Below are positions 25,855 to 34,144 of a stretch of DNA of 56,002 bases, in pieces (within the stretch, counting starts at the first letter, position 1; every line of letters begins with the position of its first letter). This DNA is from CANHEE01 sp043777755 (GTDB lineage Bacteria > Bacteroidota > Bacteroidia > Chitinophagales > Saprospiraceae). The notes under the pieces are model-generated. The model saw nothing but the letters and a program-made list of their open reading frames with translations. It was not told the origin of the DNA and searched no databases. The position numbers and the translations under genes are program-made. The DNA is taken from positions 1-56,002 of the forward strand of contig JAYWHK010000221.1 of NCBI GenBank assembly GCA_043777755.1, in the 5' to 3' direction.

Positions 25855-26703
25855 ATGAGAAAATTCTTACTTTCTACATTCCTATTTTGTTTTGGAGTCA
25901 CTTCGTTGATGGCTCAATTGAACACTTGCAAGCCCGATCCAAAATACAAAGATTCTTTGTTTGGTGTATTTCCTCGCCCTTACGACCCAGTTTCTTATCC
26001 GAAAGGTGGTATTGATAAAAGTGCTTGTATTGGCAAACCTTTTCAGTTTGTTTTTACTGGGATTGTTCCTGATACTTTAGAGGTTTCTTTTTTTGGTCAA
26101 AAAATCAAAGTAAAAATTGATTCTTTGGTATTGGACAAGAAAAATCCAAATACTATTACAGGTCTTCCCGTTGGAATCAATTGGACTACGCCTGCAAAAA
26201 ATGGTAATTTGTTGCCAAAAACACAAGATTGCGTCGTACTGTTCGGTACAGCTGGCAGTGCAAACAAAGTTGGCGATTATGACATGAAAATTACGATGAA
26301 AGCATATTTTCAGACTTTCATAGGCCCTACTACTTATGATATTACTTTCCCTGACCCGAATTTAGCTCCTGGCAAATACACATTGAAATTGGAAGCTGCA
26401 ACGGGCAAAACTTGCTATGCTGTAGGTAATGAAGACCAATATTTGAACGTTGATAAAGTGGCGATTTTCCCGAATCCGACTTCTGATGTATCAAAAATCG
26501 TATTTTCTGCAAAAGAAGAAGATGCCTTTGAATTTGTCGTAACTGATGTGAATGGTCGTATCTATCAACGCCAAAATGTAAAAGTAGCTGCTGGTTGGAA
26601 TGAAATTCCTTTCGATGCTTCTGACCTTGTAAACGGTGTTTATTTCTACTACTTGGGCAATCAAAAAGGTAAAATCGTAGAGAAAGTGACGGTGAATCGT
26701 TAG
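25855..26703 (+). CDS. Secreted protein with T9SS sorting domain, function unknown
   Basis: 282 residues. Signal peptide (LLSTFLFCFGVTSLMAQ), a roughly 185-residue body with several cysteines and a recurring NTITGLPVGINW segment, then a T9SS type A sorting domain (VAIFPNPTSDVSKI ... VTDVNGRIYQ ... LVNGVYFYYLGNQKGKI). I recognise no catalytic domain in the body. The T9SS domain targets the protein to the cell surface or medium. A 20-bp-stem terminator follows directly. Confidence 0.8.
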   Translation: MRKFLLSTFLFCFGVTSLMAQLNTCKPDPKYKDSLFGVFPRPYDPVSYPKGGIDKSACIGKPFQFVFTGIVPDTLEVSFFGQKIKVKIDSLVLDKKNPNTITGLPVGINWTTPAKNGNLLPKTQDCVVLFGTAGSANKVGDYDMKITMKAYFQTFIGPTTYDITFPDPNLAPGKYTLKLEAATGKTCYAVGNEDQYLNVDKVAIFPNPTSDVSKIVFSAKEEDAFEFVVTDVNGRIYQRQNVKVAAGWNEIPFDASDLVNGVYFYYLGNQKGKIVEKVTVNR

Positions 26704-26735
26704 TCTTCCTAAATCCTCCCTAAAGGATGACTTGC
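26704..26735 (+). repeat. Decayed copy of the CCTCC repeat
   Basis: CTAAATCCTCCCTAAAGGA(T) resembles the element at 2306-2335 and 2442-2576, inverted relative to the latter. It lies directly after a stop codon, as the 2306 copy does. Confidence 0.5.
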
Positions 26736-26747
26736 AGTCGTAGAATA

Positions 26748-26792
26748 AAAAAAGCGATAAAGTTTTGGTTTTCAAAACTTTATCGCTTTTTT
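26748..26792 (+). terminator. Terminator hairpin with 20-bp stem
   Basis: 26748-26767 pairs exactly with 26773-26792 around a five-base loop (GTTTT), ending in TTTTTTCTTT. It terminates the T9SS cargo gene. Confidence 0.85.
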
Positions 26793-27066
26793 CTTTAGTG
26801 CGTTAGACTTTGAACAAGTTATAACATTTTTGAAAAATGTTAGTGTTTTATAAGAAAGCCCTATTTTTTGTTCTCAATTACTTTTTTTTACTTTTTTTAC
26901 ATTTTAAAATAACATTTTTATTTTTTTTATATTATTTAAAAATTTAATATAATTTAGGGAAAAAGGTTTTACCTTTGTCCCTGATTACAGAAATTACTCT
27001 AAAGAAAAGCAGCCTACGTTAATCCCAGTACGTAGGTTTTCAAATTTTTATCAAAATCCAATTAAA
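26793..27066 (+). promoter_or_regulatory. Promoter and leader of the PorG-like gene
   Basis: AACATTTTT-G-AAAAATGTT (26823-26841) is a perfect nine-base palindrome. TACCTTTG (26970-26977) is a -7 element. Between it and the ATG at 27067 the leader carries the hairpin CCTACGT/ACGTAGG (27013-27019/27030-27036) followed by TTTTC, which could act as an attenuator. The rest is AT-rich. Confidence 0.5.
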
Positions 27067-27771
27067 ATGCAAAGAATCATTACTTCACTCACTGTTATCT
27101 TATTACTCTGTACTGTTCAACTTTTTGCCCAAAAATTCAATGTAGGTGTATTTTTAGGTGGTAGCAATTACCAAGGCGATGTTGTGGAATCGCATTTGAG
27201 AATCAATGAAACACAACCTGCTTTTGGTGGATTTGTTCGTTACCGTTTGACTTCAAAATTTGACCTTAAAGGAAACATTTATTTTGGAACACTCAGTGGA
27301 ACAGACCGTAATTTTAAAAGCCGTGCATCAAGAGGATTTTCATTCCGAACAAGTATCATGGAAGGTGGCGTGAATGTAGAATGGAATATTTTAGGTAAAA
27401 ATGGCTACAATCAGAGAAGTGTATATGCTCCAATGCGCACGCCATACATTTATACGGGCATCGGCGCAGTCACTTTTCAACCAAATCCAACAGGATTGCC
27501 ATTGGACTCACCTGATTTGGTAGCGGATTACAAAAAATTTCAGTTTATGATTCCTATTGGAATTGGTTACAAATATGATTTTACAGAAAAAGTACAATTT
27601 TGCGTAGAAGTTGCTTCTCACATTCCATTTACAGATTATTTAGATGGCGTAAGTTTTGAAGGCAGGAGTAACAACAATGATTGGTACGTTTTTGGTGGAG
27701 TAGGAGTATCTTATCTTTTTGGCGCACCACGTTACAAAAAAGGGATTGATATTATAGGTATGTTTAGATAA
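27067..27771 (+). CDS. DUF6089/PorG-like outer membrane beta-barrel protein
   Basis: 234 residues. Signal peptide (SLTVILLLCTVQLFAQ) followed by a small beta-barrel: GVFLGGSNYQGDVVE, KSRASRGFSFRT, MEGGVNVEWNILG, YAPMRTPYIYTGIGAV, FMIPIGIGYKYDF, EVASHIPFTDYLDGVS and NNNDWYVFGGVGVSYLF. These are typical of DUF6089, the family of PorG, an outer membrane part of the T9SS. It lies just upstream of menG-porT, which encodes another T9SS protein, making a T9SS role more likely. menG follows after 70 bases and has its own promoter element. Confidence 0.7.
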   Translation: MQRIITSLTVILLLCTVQLFAQKFNVGVFLGGSNYQGDVVESHLRINETQPAFGGFVRYRLTSKFDLKGNIYFGTLSGTDRNFKSRASRGFSFRTSIMEGGVNVEWNILGKNGYNQRSVYAPMRTPYIYTGIGAVTFQPNPTGLPLDSPDLVADYKKFQFMIPIGIGYKYDFTEKVQFCVEVASHIPFTDYLDGVSFEGRSNNNDWYVFGGVGVSYLFGAPRYKKGIDIIGMFR

Positions 27772-27815
27772 AAATAAAACCTTTTAAGAATACAACTGTT
27801 TTCATATTTATTTTT

Positions 27816-27823
27816 TACCTTTG
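27816..27823 (+). promoter_or_regulatory. -7 element (TACCTTTG) of the menG-porT operon
   Basis: TACCTTTG fits TAnnTTTG, 18 bases before the menG ATG at 27842. No clear TTG 17-23 bases upstream. Confidence 0.5.
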
Positions 27824-27841
27824 TATAATAATTACTAAAAT

Positions 27842-28570
27842 ATGGGAACAGCAGTAAAACCTTACTCTACTGATGGGAGTAAAAAGCAGCAAGTAGAAGA
27901 AATGTTTGACAATATCGCAGGAAGTTATGACTTTCTTAATCGCTTATTGTCTATGAGAATTGATGTATATTGGCGTAATGTTGCGATTGGCTTGTTAAAA
28001 GATTTGAATCCAAAAACAATCTTAGATGTAGCAACAGGAACAGCTGACACTGCAATTGCACTTTGTAAAAAACTTCAACCAACAAAAATCGTTGGTGTCG
28101 ATATTTCCAACAAAATGCTTGATGTAGGTAGAGTGAAAATCAAGGAAAAAGAGTTGAATAACATCATAGAATTGCAGCAAGGAGATTCCGAAAACCTGCA
28201 ATTTGACGATAATATGTTTGATGCTGCAACAATTACTTTTGGAATCCGTAATTTTGAAAATGTCGGGAAAGGATTAGAAGAAATTTTAAGGTGTTTGCGT
28301 CCAGGCGGACGTTTAGTTATCTTAGAATTTGCTCGCCCAAGAAATTTTCCGTTAAAACAGTTGTTTAATATATACTTTAAGTATGTTTTACCGTTAATAG
28401 GTAAATTGACCTCAAAAGACCCACGGGCTTATACGTATTTGTACGAATCCGTACAAGCATTTCCTGATAGGGAAGCATTCGTGGCTTTGATGGACAAAGC
28501 AGGGTATAAAAATACCAATTTCAAATCGTTAACAATAGGAATATGTTGCATTTATCTCGGAGAGAAATGA
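27842..28570 (+). CDS. menG: Demethylmenaquinone methyltransferase
   Basis: 242 residues of the UbiE/MenG class I SAM-dependent methyltransferases: YDFLNRLLSMRIDVYWR, motif I ILDVATGTADTAIAL, VGVDISNKMLDVGR, NFENVGKGLEEILRCLRPGGRLVILEF and the C-terminal KSLTIGICCIYLG. It performs the last step in menaquinone synthesis, the C-methylation of demethylmenaquinone. The stop codon overlaps the porT start (ATGA, 28567-28570), so the two are translationally coupled; this menG-porT order is widespread in Bacteroidota. Confidence 0.93.
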   Translation: MGTAVKPYSTDGSKKQQVEEMFDNIAGSYDFLNRLLSMRIDVYWRNVAIGLLKDLNPKTILDVATGTADTAIALCKKLQPTKIVGVDISNKMLDVGRVKIKEKELNNIIELQQGDSENLQFDDNMFDAATITFGIRNFENVGKGLEEILRCLRPGGRLVILEFARPRNFPLKQLFNIYFKYVLPLIGKLTSKDPRAYTYLYESVQAFPDREAFVALMDKAGYKNTNFKSLTIGICCIYLGEK

Positions 28571-29322
28571 ATTTTGGAAGACTAAGCAATGCTTGGACTT
28601 GTCGTTTTAAGAATCTATTATTGATTGTCCTACTTTTTTATGTGTTTGCCACATCGGTTTTTGCACAAAAAGCAAGGGACAACTATAATTACATGGATTT
28701 TAACCAAAAGCCTTATTATTTTGGCATTACTTTGGGTTATAATCAATCACAATTTAAAATCAATCGTGGTGCGACATTTGCAGAAAATGATAGTTTTAGG
28801 ATTGTAAATCCACAAGCTGGTCCTGGATTTAATTTGGGCGTTGTATCAAATCTTCGTATCGGAGAATATTTTGATGCCCGTTTTTTGCCAACACTTTCTT
28901 TTGCAGAACGTACAATTGTCTATAAAAAATTGCAAGGAAAAAATACGAATATACCAATACCTTCGTCATTTGACGCTGTTTTGGTAGAATTGCCATTCCA
29001 ATTGCGCTACAAGTCAGCTCCCTACAAAGACAAACGAGCTTTCGTCATTGCAGGCGTAAAATATACGTATGACGTAGCATCTACTTCTAAATCCAAACAA
29101 GCAGAACGAGGTGAAATTATCAGAATATCGCCAACCGATTTCTCTTTTGAACTCGGGGCGGGCGTTCAGATGTATTTTCCGTATTTTATCTTTTCTCCTG
29201 AATTAAAATTTTCAAGAGGCATGAACAATATGCTCATTTACAATGGTACGCTCAAAAAATCATCTATTTTGGAGCAAATTATTTCAAGAGCGTTCACGCT
29301 TTCTTTCCATTTTGAAGGTTAA
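28567..29322 (+). CDS. porT: PorT-family outer membrane protein (T9SS)
   Basis: 251 residues from the ATG that overlaps the menG stop (28567-28570). Upstream in-frame ATG at 28543 would read into menG and adds hydrophilic residues before the signal. Signal peptide LLLIVLLFYVFATSVFAQ, then a beta-barrel with YYFGITLGYNQSQFKI, GPGFNLGVVSNLRIGEYFDARFLP, ERTIVYK, VELPFQLRYKS, FVIAGVKYTYDVAS and FELGAGVQMYF. PorT is an outer membrane protein required for T9SS function. The gene order and the translational overlap support the call. Confidence 0.85.
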   Translation: MNFGRLSNAWTCRFKNLLLIVLLFYVFATSVFAQKARDNYNYMDFNQKPYYFGITLGYNQSQFKINRGATFAENDSFRIVNPQAGPGFNLGVVSNLRIGEYFDARFLPTLSFAERTIVYKKLQGKNTNIPIPSSFDAVLVELPFQLRYKSAPYKDKRAFVIAGVKYTYDVASTSKSKQAERGEIIRISPTDFSFELGAGVQMYFPYFIFSPELKFSRGMNNMLIYNGTLKKSSILEQIISRAFTLSFHFEG

Positions 29323-29619
29323 TAAATGATTCATAAAAAAGGCGAGGCAGTAATGCTTCGCTTTTTGCTTTTACATAAAAATGTAACTTTTTTATTTTTT
29401 TTTGTTTAAATAAATTATATTTTTATAAATATATAATTTATTCATTGTTAGTTTTATAGTGATTTTGAGTAAAAAAAATATTGTTTTTGTAATAAAAAAA
29501 GGTTAAAAAAGCGTTAAAAAAATGATTGTAAATGTACAACATATTATATTTTGTTAGTATATTTGTTTTTAATTATACTAACATAATATCCTTTTTTTTC
29601 AAAAACCGATTTTTCAACA
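29323..29619 (+). promoter_or_regulatory. AT-rich spacer with weak terminator and -7 element
   Basis: An imperfect hairpin (AAAAAGGCGA ... TCGCTTTTT, about 29336-29368) probably terminates porT. TATATTTG at 29558-29565 is a -7 element for the OmpA gene at 29620. The rest is A/T-rich and holds no gene. Confidence 0.45.
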
Positions 29620-30378
29620 ATGAAGAGACTATTACTTTCTCAACTCATTTCTATTGCTCTGTGTAGCATCGCCGTAGCCCAATCGGGCGTTTATTCTGTT
29701 CAATTAGCTGCTTTTGAAACTCCCGTTGATATTCCCAACTACTTTGCGGGCATCGAGAATGTGACGCACGTCAAAGATGGTAACGACATTCACCGTTACA
29801 TCATCATGGGGATTTACGATGGCAACGAAGCAAAAGCAAAAGCTGAACAAATGAAAAAAGTTGGCTACCGAGCATCTGTTATTGACCACTCTAAACTCTT
29901 TGAAAAATGCCAAATCGAATGTGACAAAGCTGCTCCAACGCCTATTTCTGTTGTAGAAGACGAAGAAAATGAGCGTTTGAAATGGATTTTCTTTGATTAT
30001 AATAGAGATAATCTCAAAGAAACTTCTTTGTATCAGCTCGAAAATTTGCAAAATATCTTAAAAATCAACCCAACTTATACTGCTGAATTGTCTGCACATA
30101 CGGATTCAAAAGGTACAGAGCAGTACAATTGGTGGTTGTCAAAACGCCGTGCAACGAATGTTCTTTCTTTTTTGAGTAGAAAAGGTGTTCCTACGGGTCG
30201 TGTAAAAGTAGATTGCAAAGGCGAAACCGTTCCTTTTGCTAAAAATGAATTGACTGGTGGAATTGATTGCGAAGAAGGTCGCCAATTGAACCGTCGTGTC
30301 GAAATCAAAGTATATGACGGAAGTGGCAAACCATTGAGTCTGGTGGATTTACCGCAGATTCCAGAAGCACTTCGATAA
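29620..30378 (+). CDS. OmpA-family protein with N-terminal SPOR-like domain
   Basis: 252 residues. Signal peptide (LLLSQLISIALCSIAVAQ). Residues about 22-95 (VYSVQLAAFETPVDIPN ... KVGYRASVID) are a SPOR-like peptidoglycan-binding fold. The C-terminal domain (about 110-240) is OmpA_C: IFFDYNRDNLKETSL, SAHTDSKGTEQYNWWLSKRRA, VKVDCKGETVP and RQLNRRVEIKV, which binds peptidoglycan diaminopimelate. Having two cell-wall-binding domains suggests the protein bridges or senses wall structure near the envelope. No barrel is present, so it is periplasmic. Confidence 0.9.
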   Translation: MKRLLLSQLISIALCSIAVAQSGVYSVQLAAFETPVDIPNYFAGIENVTHVKDGNDIHRYIIMGIYDGNEAKAKAEQMKKVGYRASVIDHSKLFEKCQIECDKAAPTPISVVEDEENERLKWIFFDYNRDNLKETSLYQLENLQNILKINPTYTAELSAHTDSKGTEQYNWWLSKRRATNVLSFLSRKGVPTGRVKVDCKGETVPFAKNELTGGIDCEEGRQLNRRVEIKVYDGSGKPLSLVDLPQIPEALR

Positions 30379-30396
30379 ATTAGTATAAAATATTTA

Positions 30397-30404
30397 TATT
30401 TTTG
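30397..30404 (+). promoter_or_regulatory. -7 element (TATTTTTG) of the DUF1684 gene
   Basis: TATTTTTG fits TAnnTTTG and lies 68 bases before the ATG at 30472. No convincing -33. Confidence 0.4.
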
Positions 30405-30471
30405 ATTCCGAATTTCATTTGTTATGAGATTCGGAATTATTTTTGCCGCTATAATAAATAAATTTTTTTCC

Positions 30472-31083
30472 ATGCTAAAAAAGACAATCATTTTCGTTTT
30501 ATTTTTTTATACTTCAAATCTTTTTGCTCAAAAAGGAGAAGATTCTTACCGAATAGAACTTGAAAAACACAGAATCCAGTACGTCAAAGATTTACTTGCA
30601 CCACCAAAACCTGTTTTGACAGCAGAAAGTGCGGCTGAGATAAAATTTTTTCCTCCTGATTTGCGTTATAAGATTAGTGCTGATTTTTTATTGACTCCCA
30701 CGGAGCGTACTTTTGAAATGGCGACATCTTCAGGTAAAGTAAAATCGTACCGAAAATATGGTGTGGCAACGTTCCAATGGGCGGAAGAAAAAGTACAAAT
30801 CGCTGTTTATCAGAACCTTGCATTGCTCACACATCCTTTGTACAAAGATTATTTATTCGTTCCGTTTAAAGATTTGACGACAGGAGAAAGCACTTATGGC
30901 GCAGGGCGTTACATAGATTGCCGACTTTCTGACATTATCGAAGGGAAAATCATGCTTGATTTTAACAAATGCTACAATCCATATTGCGCCTATTCAGACG
31001 GCTACAATTGTCCGATTCCTCCTGCTGAAAACGAACTCAACATCGCCATCGAAGCGGGAATTAAAACTTTTGAAAAACATTAA
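30472..31083 (+). CDS. DUF1684 domain protein
   Basis: 203 residues from the ATG at 30472; the longer reading from 30424 adds a non-matching N-terminus. Signal peptide (IIFVLFFYTSNLFAQ). The body carries the DUF1684 (PF07920) signatures: HPLYKDYLFVPFKDLTTGES, TYGAGRYIDC, KIMLDFNKCYNPYCAYSDGY and NCPIPPAENELNIAIEAG. The family is widespread and of unknown enzymatic role, though its fixed D, N and C/H residues suggest a metal site. It is 17 bases before the subtilase gene, so the two may be an operon. Confidence 0.85.
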   Translation: MLKKTIIFVLFFYTSNLFAQKGEDSYRIELEKHRIQYVKDLLAPPKPVLTAESAAEIKFFPPDLRYKISADFLLTPTERTFEMATSSGKVKSYRKYGVATFQWAEEKVQIAVYQNLALLTHPLYKDYLFVPFKDLTTGESTYGAGRYIDCRLSDIIEGKIMLDFNKCYNPYCAYSDGYNCPIPPAENELNIAIEAGIKTFEKH

Positions 31084-31100
31084 AAACTAATATAATTTCT

Positions 31101-32765
31101 ATGAAAAAAATACTTTATTCTCTACTTTTAAATCTAATCTTCACAACGCTTGTTTTTGCTCAAAATGAAAGTAAAATTAATGGGCAAATTATTGTTAAAT
31201 TGACGCAATTGGCTCAAATACAAGAAGTTGCACAAAAGTTAAACAGCTCAAATCGTGAAAATACAAATTTTTCCATTTTAAAAACCATTGACGAAGATTT
31301 TAAATATTACCTTTTGAAAGTAGAAAATACAACGCTCAACGATGACGAATTGCTTTACGCTTTGCGTTCTGAAAAGGGAATCGAAGAAGCTTCTTTTAAT
31401 TATAGAGCATCGCCTCGTGCTGTGCCAAACGATACTTTTTTCAATAAACAATGGGGCATGACCAAAATTCAATGTGAAAAAGTTTGGGATTCGACGACTG
31501 GTGGAAAAACAGCTTGCAATGATGATATTGTTGTGGTGGTTATTGAGCCAGGATTCGGGTTTAGCTTAAAACACGAAGATATTTTACCTAATTTGTTTGT
31601 CAATAGCGGAGAAATCGCCAACGATGGCAAAGACAATGACGGAAATGGCTATATTGATGATGTACATGGTATCAATATCGCTACGTCAAAAGGCGATATT
31701 AGCCCTGATCCACAAGCGCATGGTACTTCGGTTTGTAGCATTATTGGTGCAAAAGGGAATAATAAAGTAGGCGTTACGGGTGTCAATTGGAATGTAAAAA
31801 TGTTGTTGGTAAGTGATGCTTCCACTGAGGCTGATGTGATTGCGGCTTATGCCTATGTCATAAAAATGCGCAAATTATACAACGAAAGCAATGGTAAAAA
31901 AGGTGCATTTATTGTTGTTACCAATTATTCTGGTGGCATTGACAATGTTTTTGAACAAAACTTTCCTTTGTGGTGTGGAATGTACAATCAATTGGGTGAA
32001 ATGGGAATTTTGAGCGCAGGTGCTGGGCCCAATTCCAATACAAATGTAGATGTTAAAGGTGATATTCCAACGACTTGTTCGAGTCCATTTTTAATCGCTG
32101 TTACGAATAGTGATAGAACCGATGTAAAGGTGCAAAATGCTGGTTTTGGTCCAATCAATATAGATTTGGCTGCGCCAGGCGGAACATCTTCGGGCGGCGG
32201 AACTCAAGTAACAGGAAGTTTTTCTGCCAGAGCAGATGCGACGAACAAAGCCTATAAGGAATTTACGGGAACTTCGGCAGCTACACCTTTTGTTGCTGGT
32301 GCAATTGCCTTGCTTTACAGCTTGAAAGATACTTCTTTTTGCAAAGCAGCGAAGCAAAGCCCAAAAGAAACAGCATTGTTAATCAAAGATATTTTATTAG
32401 AAAATGTAGATAAAACAACAGCATTAGGCACGCAAACATCAAGTGGCGGACGACTCAATGTCGCAAAGGCTTTTGAGGCTTTAAAAAGCTCGTTGAAGCC
32501 TACGGTTGTTACCAATCTGGCACTTTCTCCAAATCCGACGAATACAACGTTGAATTTTAGGGTCAGTTCCATCAATGGAAAAGCTCAAACCTATTCTATT
32601 TTTAATGTTGCTGGGCAATTGGTTTATCAAACAGAATATACGCCCAAGCCTTTTTCTCAAAATAAAGTAAGTATTGATGTCCGTAATTTAGCAAAAGGAT
32701 TTTACACTTTGAGTACGCGTGACGATGAAGGGAATTTGGTGTCAAAGAAGTTTTTGGTGCAGTAA
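31101..32765 (+). CDS. S8 subtilisin-like protease with T9SS domain (catalytic Asp replaced by Glu)
   Basis: 554 residues. Signal peptide (LYSLLLNLIFTTLVFAQ), an N-terminal inhibitor-like propeptide (NGQIIVKLTQL ... LLYALRSEKGIEEA), then a peptidase S8 domain. H207 in HGTSVCS, oxyanion N275 in TNYSGG and S392 in GTSAATPFVAG are as expected. However the strand that normally reads VxVIDTG reads VVVVIEPGFG, placing Glu149 where the catalytic Asp should be. A T9SS sorting domain (LSPNPTNTTLNF ... FNVAGQLVYQ ... LAKGFYTLSTRD) closes the protein. So it is a secreted subtilase whose activity is uncertain. It is preceded closely by the DUF1684 gene and followed by a terminator. Confidence 0.85.
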   Translation: MKKILYSLLLNLIFTTLVFAQNESKINGQIIVKLTQLAQIQEVAQKLNSSNRENTNFSILKTIDEDFKYYLLKVENTTLNDDELLYALRSEKGIEEASFNYRASPRAVPNDTFFNKQWGMTKIQCEKVWDSTTGGKTACNDDIVVVVIEPGFGFSLKHEDILPNLFVNSGEIANDGKDNDGNGYIDDVHGINIATSKGDISPDPQAHGTSVCSIIGAKGNNKVGVTGVNWNVKMLLVSDASTEADVIAAYAYVIKMRKLYNESNGKKGAFIVVTNYSGGIDNVFEQNFPLWCGMYNQLGEMGILSAGAGPNSNTNVDVKGDIPTTCSSPFLIAVTNSDRTDVKVQNAGFGPINIDLAAPGGTSSGGGTQVTGSFSARADATNKAYKEFTGTSAATPFVAGAIALLYSLKDTSFCKAAKQSPKETALLIKDILLENVDKTTALGTQTSSGGRLNVAKAFEALKSSLKPTVVTNLALSPNPTNTTLNFRVSSINGKAQTYSIFNVAGQLVYQTEYTPKPFSQNKVSIDVRNLAKGFYTLSTRDDEGNLVSKKFLVQ

Positions 32766-32794
32766 TGGATTGATTTTCAATATATTACAAAAAG

Positions 32795-32832
32795 AGGTTG
32801 TTTTTCTTTTTGAGAAAAACAACCTTTTTTTG
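32795..32832 (+). terminator. Terminator hairpin (AGGTTGTTTTTCT stem)
   Basis: AGGTTGTTTTTCT (32795-32807) pairs exactly with AGAAAAACAACCT (32813-32825), followed by TTTTT. Nearly the same hairpin is at 35544-35584. Confidence 0.85.
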
Positions 32833-32867
32833 TATCAAGATTTGCCGTGCGTTGCAGTGCGATTTTT

Positions 32868-34105
32868 TTATTCTTTTTGTATCATCAATCTTTGGCTATC
32901 CATACCGCTTGTCTTATCGTCAATCAACTGAATAAAATATGTTCCACTTGGATAGTTCGCAATTGGCAATTGGAAACTACCGCTGTTAGATTTGAATGAA
33001 GATAATTCTCTTCCAAAACTATCAATTAATTTGATTGTTTTGCTGCTATTTTTATCCGCCCAATACAAATTTACGAAATCTACATCAACAGGATTTGGAT
33101 ATAGAAGGAACGTTTTATCACTTGTAAATTTGCTATTCTGCTTGTTATTTTTCAAACTTCGCCCTTCTGCACCTCTTTGCAAACCATTTATCACATATCT
33201 TTCTCCGTTTATTACTCTATCGCCATCTGTCTGTACAAGGTCAAATTCAAATGTTCTGTCTGTATCTTCTCTTGGAATAATATTGATACACACCTGTCTA
33301 TACTCTTTGGGGTGAATAGTCAATCCCCTAATTTCTGCATTAGGTTTGTTGAAAACAATATCTCCGCCACCTTGCCAAATAGCATCAGTACTCTGTTCGC
33401 CTTTCATCTGCCACTGGTCAATTATTCCATCTTCAAAGCGAAGATTGATGTCTGCATAGTTCAAGAGTTCTGCATCTGCGTCTGTTGGAAAAGTAGTACG
33501 AATATGTACGTCACGCATAATGTCTTCACCATAATTTCCAAAAAGTACACACTCTGTTGTAGGTGGTGCAACTGTCTTTCCATCTCCAAAAATACTAATA
33601 TTCTTCAACGCAATATTGTTGTTGTTTTTGATATTGGCGTATAAATCACTTCCTTCATTCATTGGGTTTGTATCTTCCATACGAGCCAAGATACAAAAAT
33701 GTCTATGTTCCCAACCATCGCCAAAACAAGTTTTGTACTGGTCAGGGTCTGGAACTTTCCAAGAAAATTCATATATCGTATAGTCTTTTCTAACAACGTT
33801 GTTGTGTGTAAAATCAACAAAGTCTTCATTGATTCTTCGCAAAGTCATTTCGCCAATTTTTCCTCCTAATTTTACACCAGAACCGCAAGTCATTGAACCG
33901 TCCCAAGGTGATTGCCAAGCCAAAGCGGTAGAACCATGCGCCCAATAAGCTTGCATTACACCTGCACCTTGTTGGTGTGGAATTTTTCCACGATTCCAAA
34001 CACGAATATTGAGTTAATGTCTTTCCTTGAGGACTGTGTGCATTGCGCAAAAAGGTTGAGTTGTAGCAATAAAAATACTGCTAATGATAAGAGCAAGTGT
34101 CTCAT
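32868..34105 (-). pseudogene. Frameshifted secreted protein with T9SS sorting domain
   Basis: The body reads in one frame from 34013 down to 32868 but the ATG with a good signal peptide (LLLSLAVFLLLQLNLFAQ) is at 34105 in another frame. That frame stops at 33958-33956 and the body frame has a stop (TAA) at 34016-34014, so the two do not join. An intermediate third frame reads SPQGKTL near the junction, and joining it to NIRVWNRG would make a plausible SPQGKTLNIRVWNRG. Body residues (WNRGKIPHQQGAGVMQAYWA, LYANIKNNNNIALKNI) look like an extracellular domain and the end is a T9SS sorting domain (LLYPNPVDVDFVNL ... PSGTYFIQLID). It is a pseudogene, an assembly error or a phase-variable gene; I cannot tell which. 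Confidence 0.7.
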
Positions 34106-34144
34106 GTTAGATAGGTTTTGGTTAAAAAATAAAATTAAAATATG

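Noticed and set aside
33177..33644. 155-residue reading frame antisense to the T9SS pseudogene
   Set aside because: Opposite strand of a coding body with clear T9SS domain; Cys-rich, no family.
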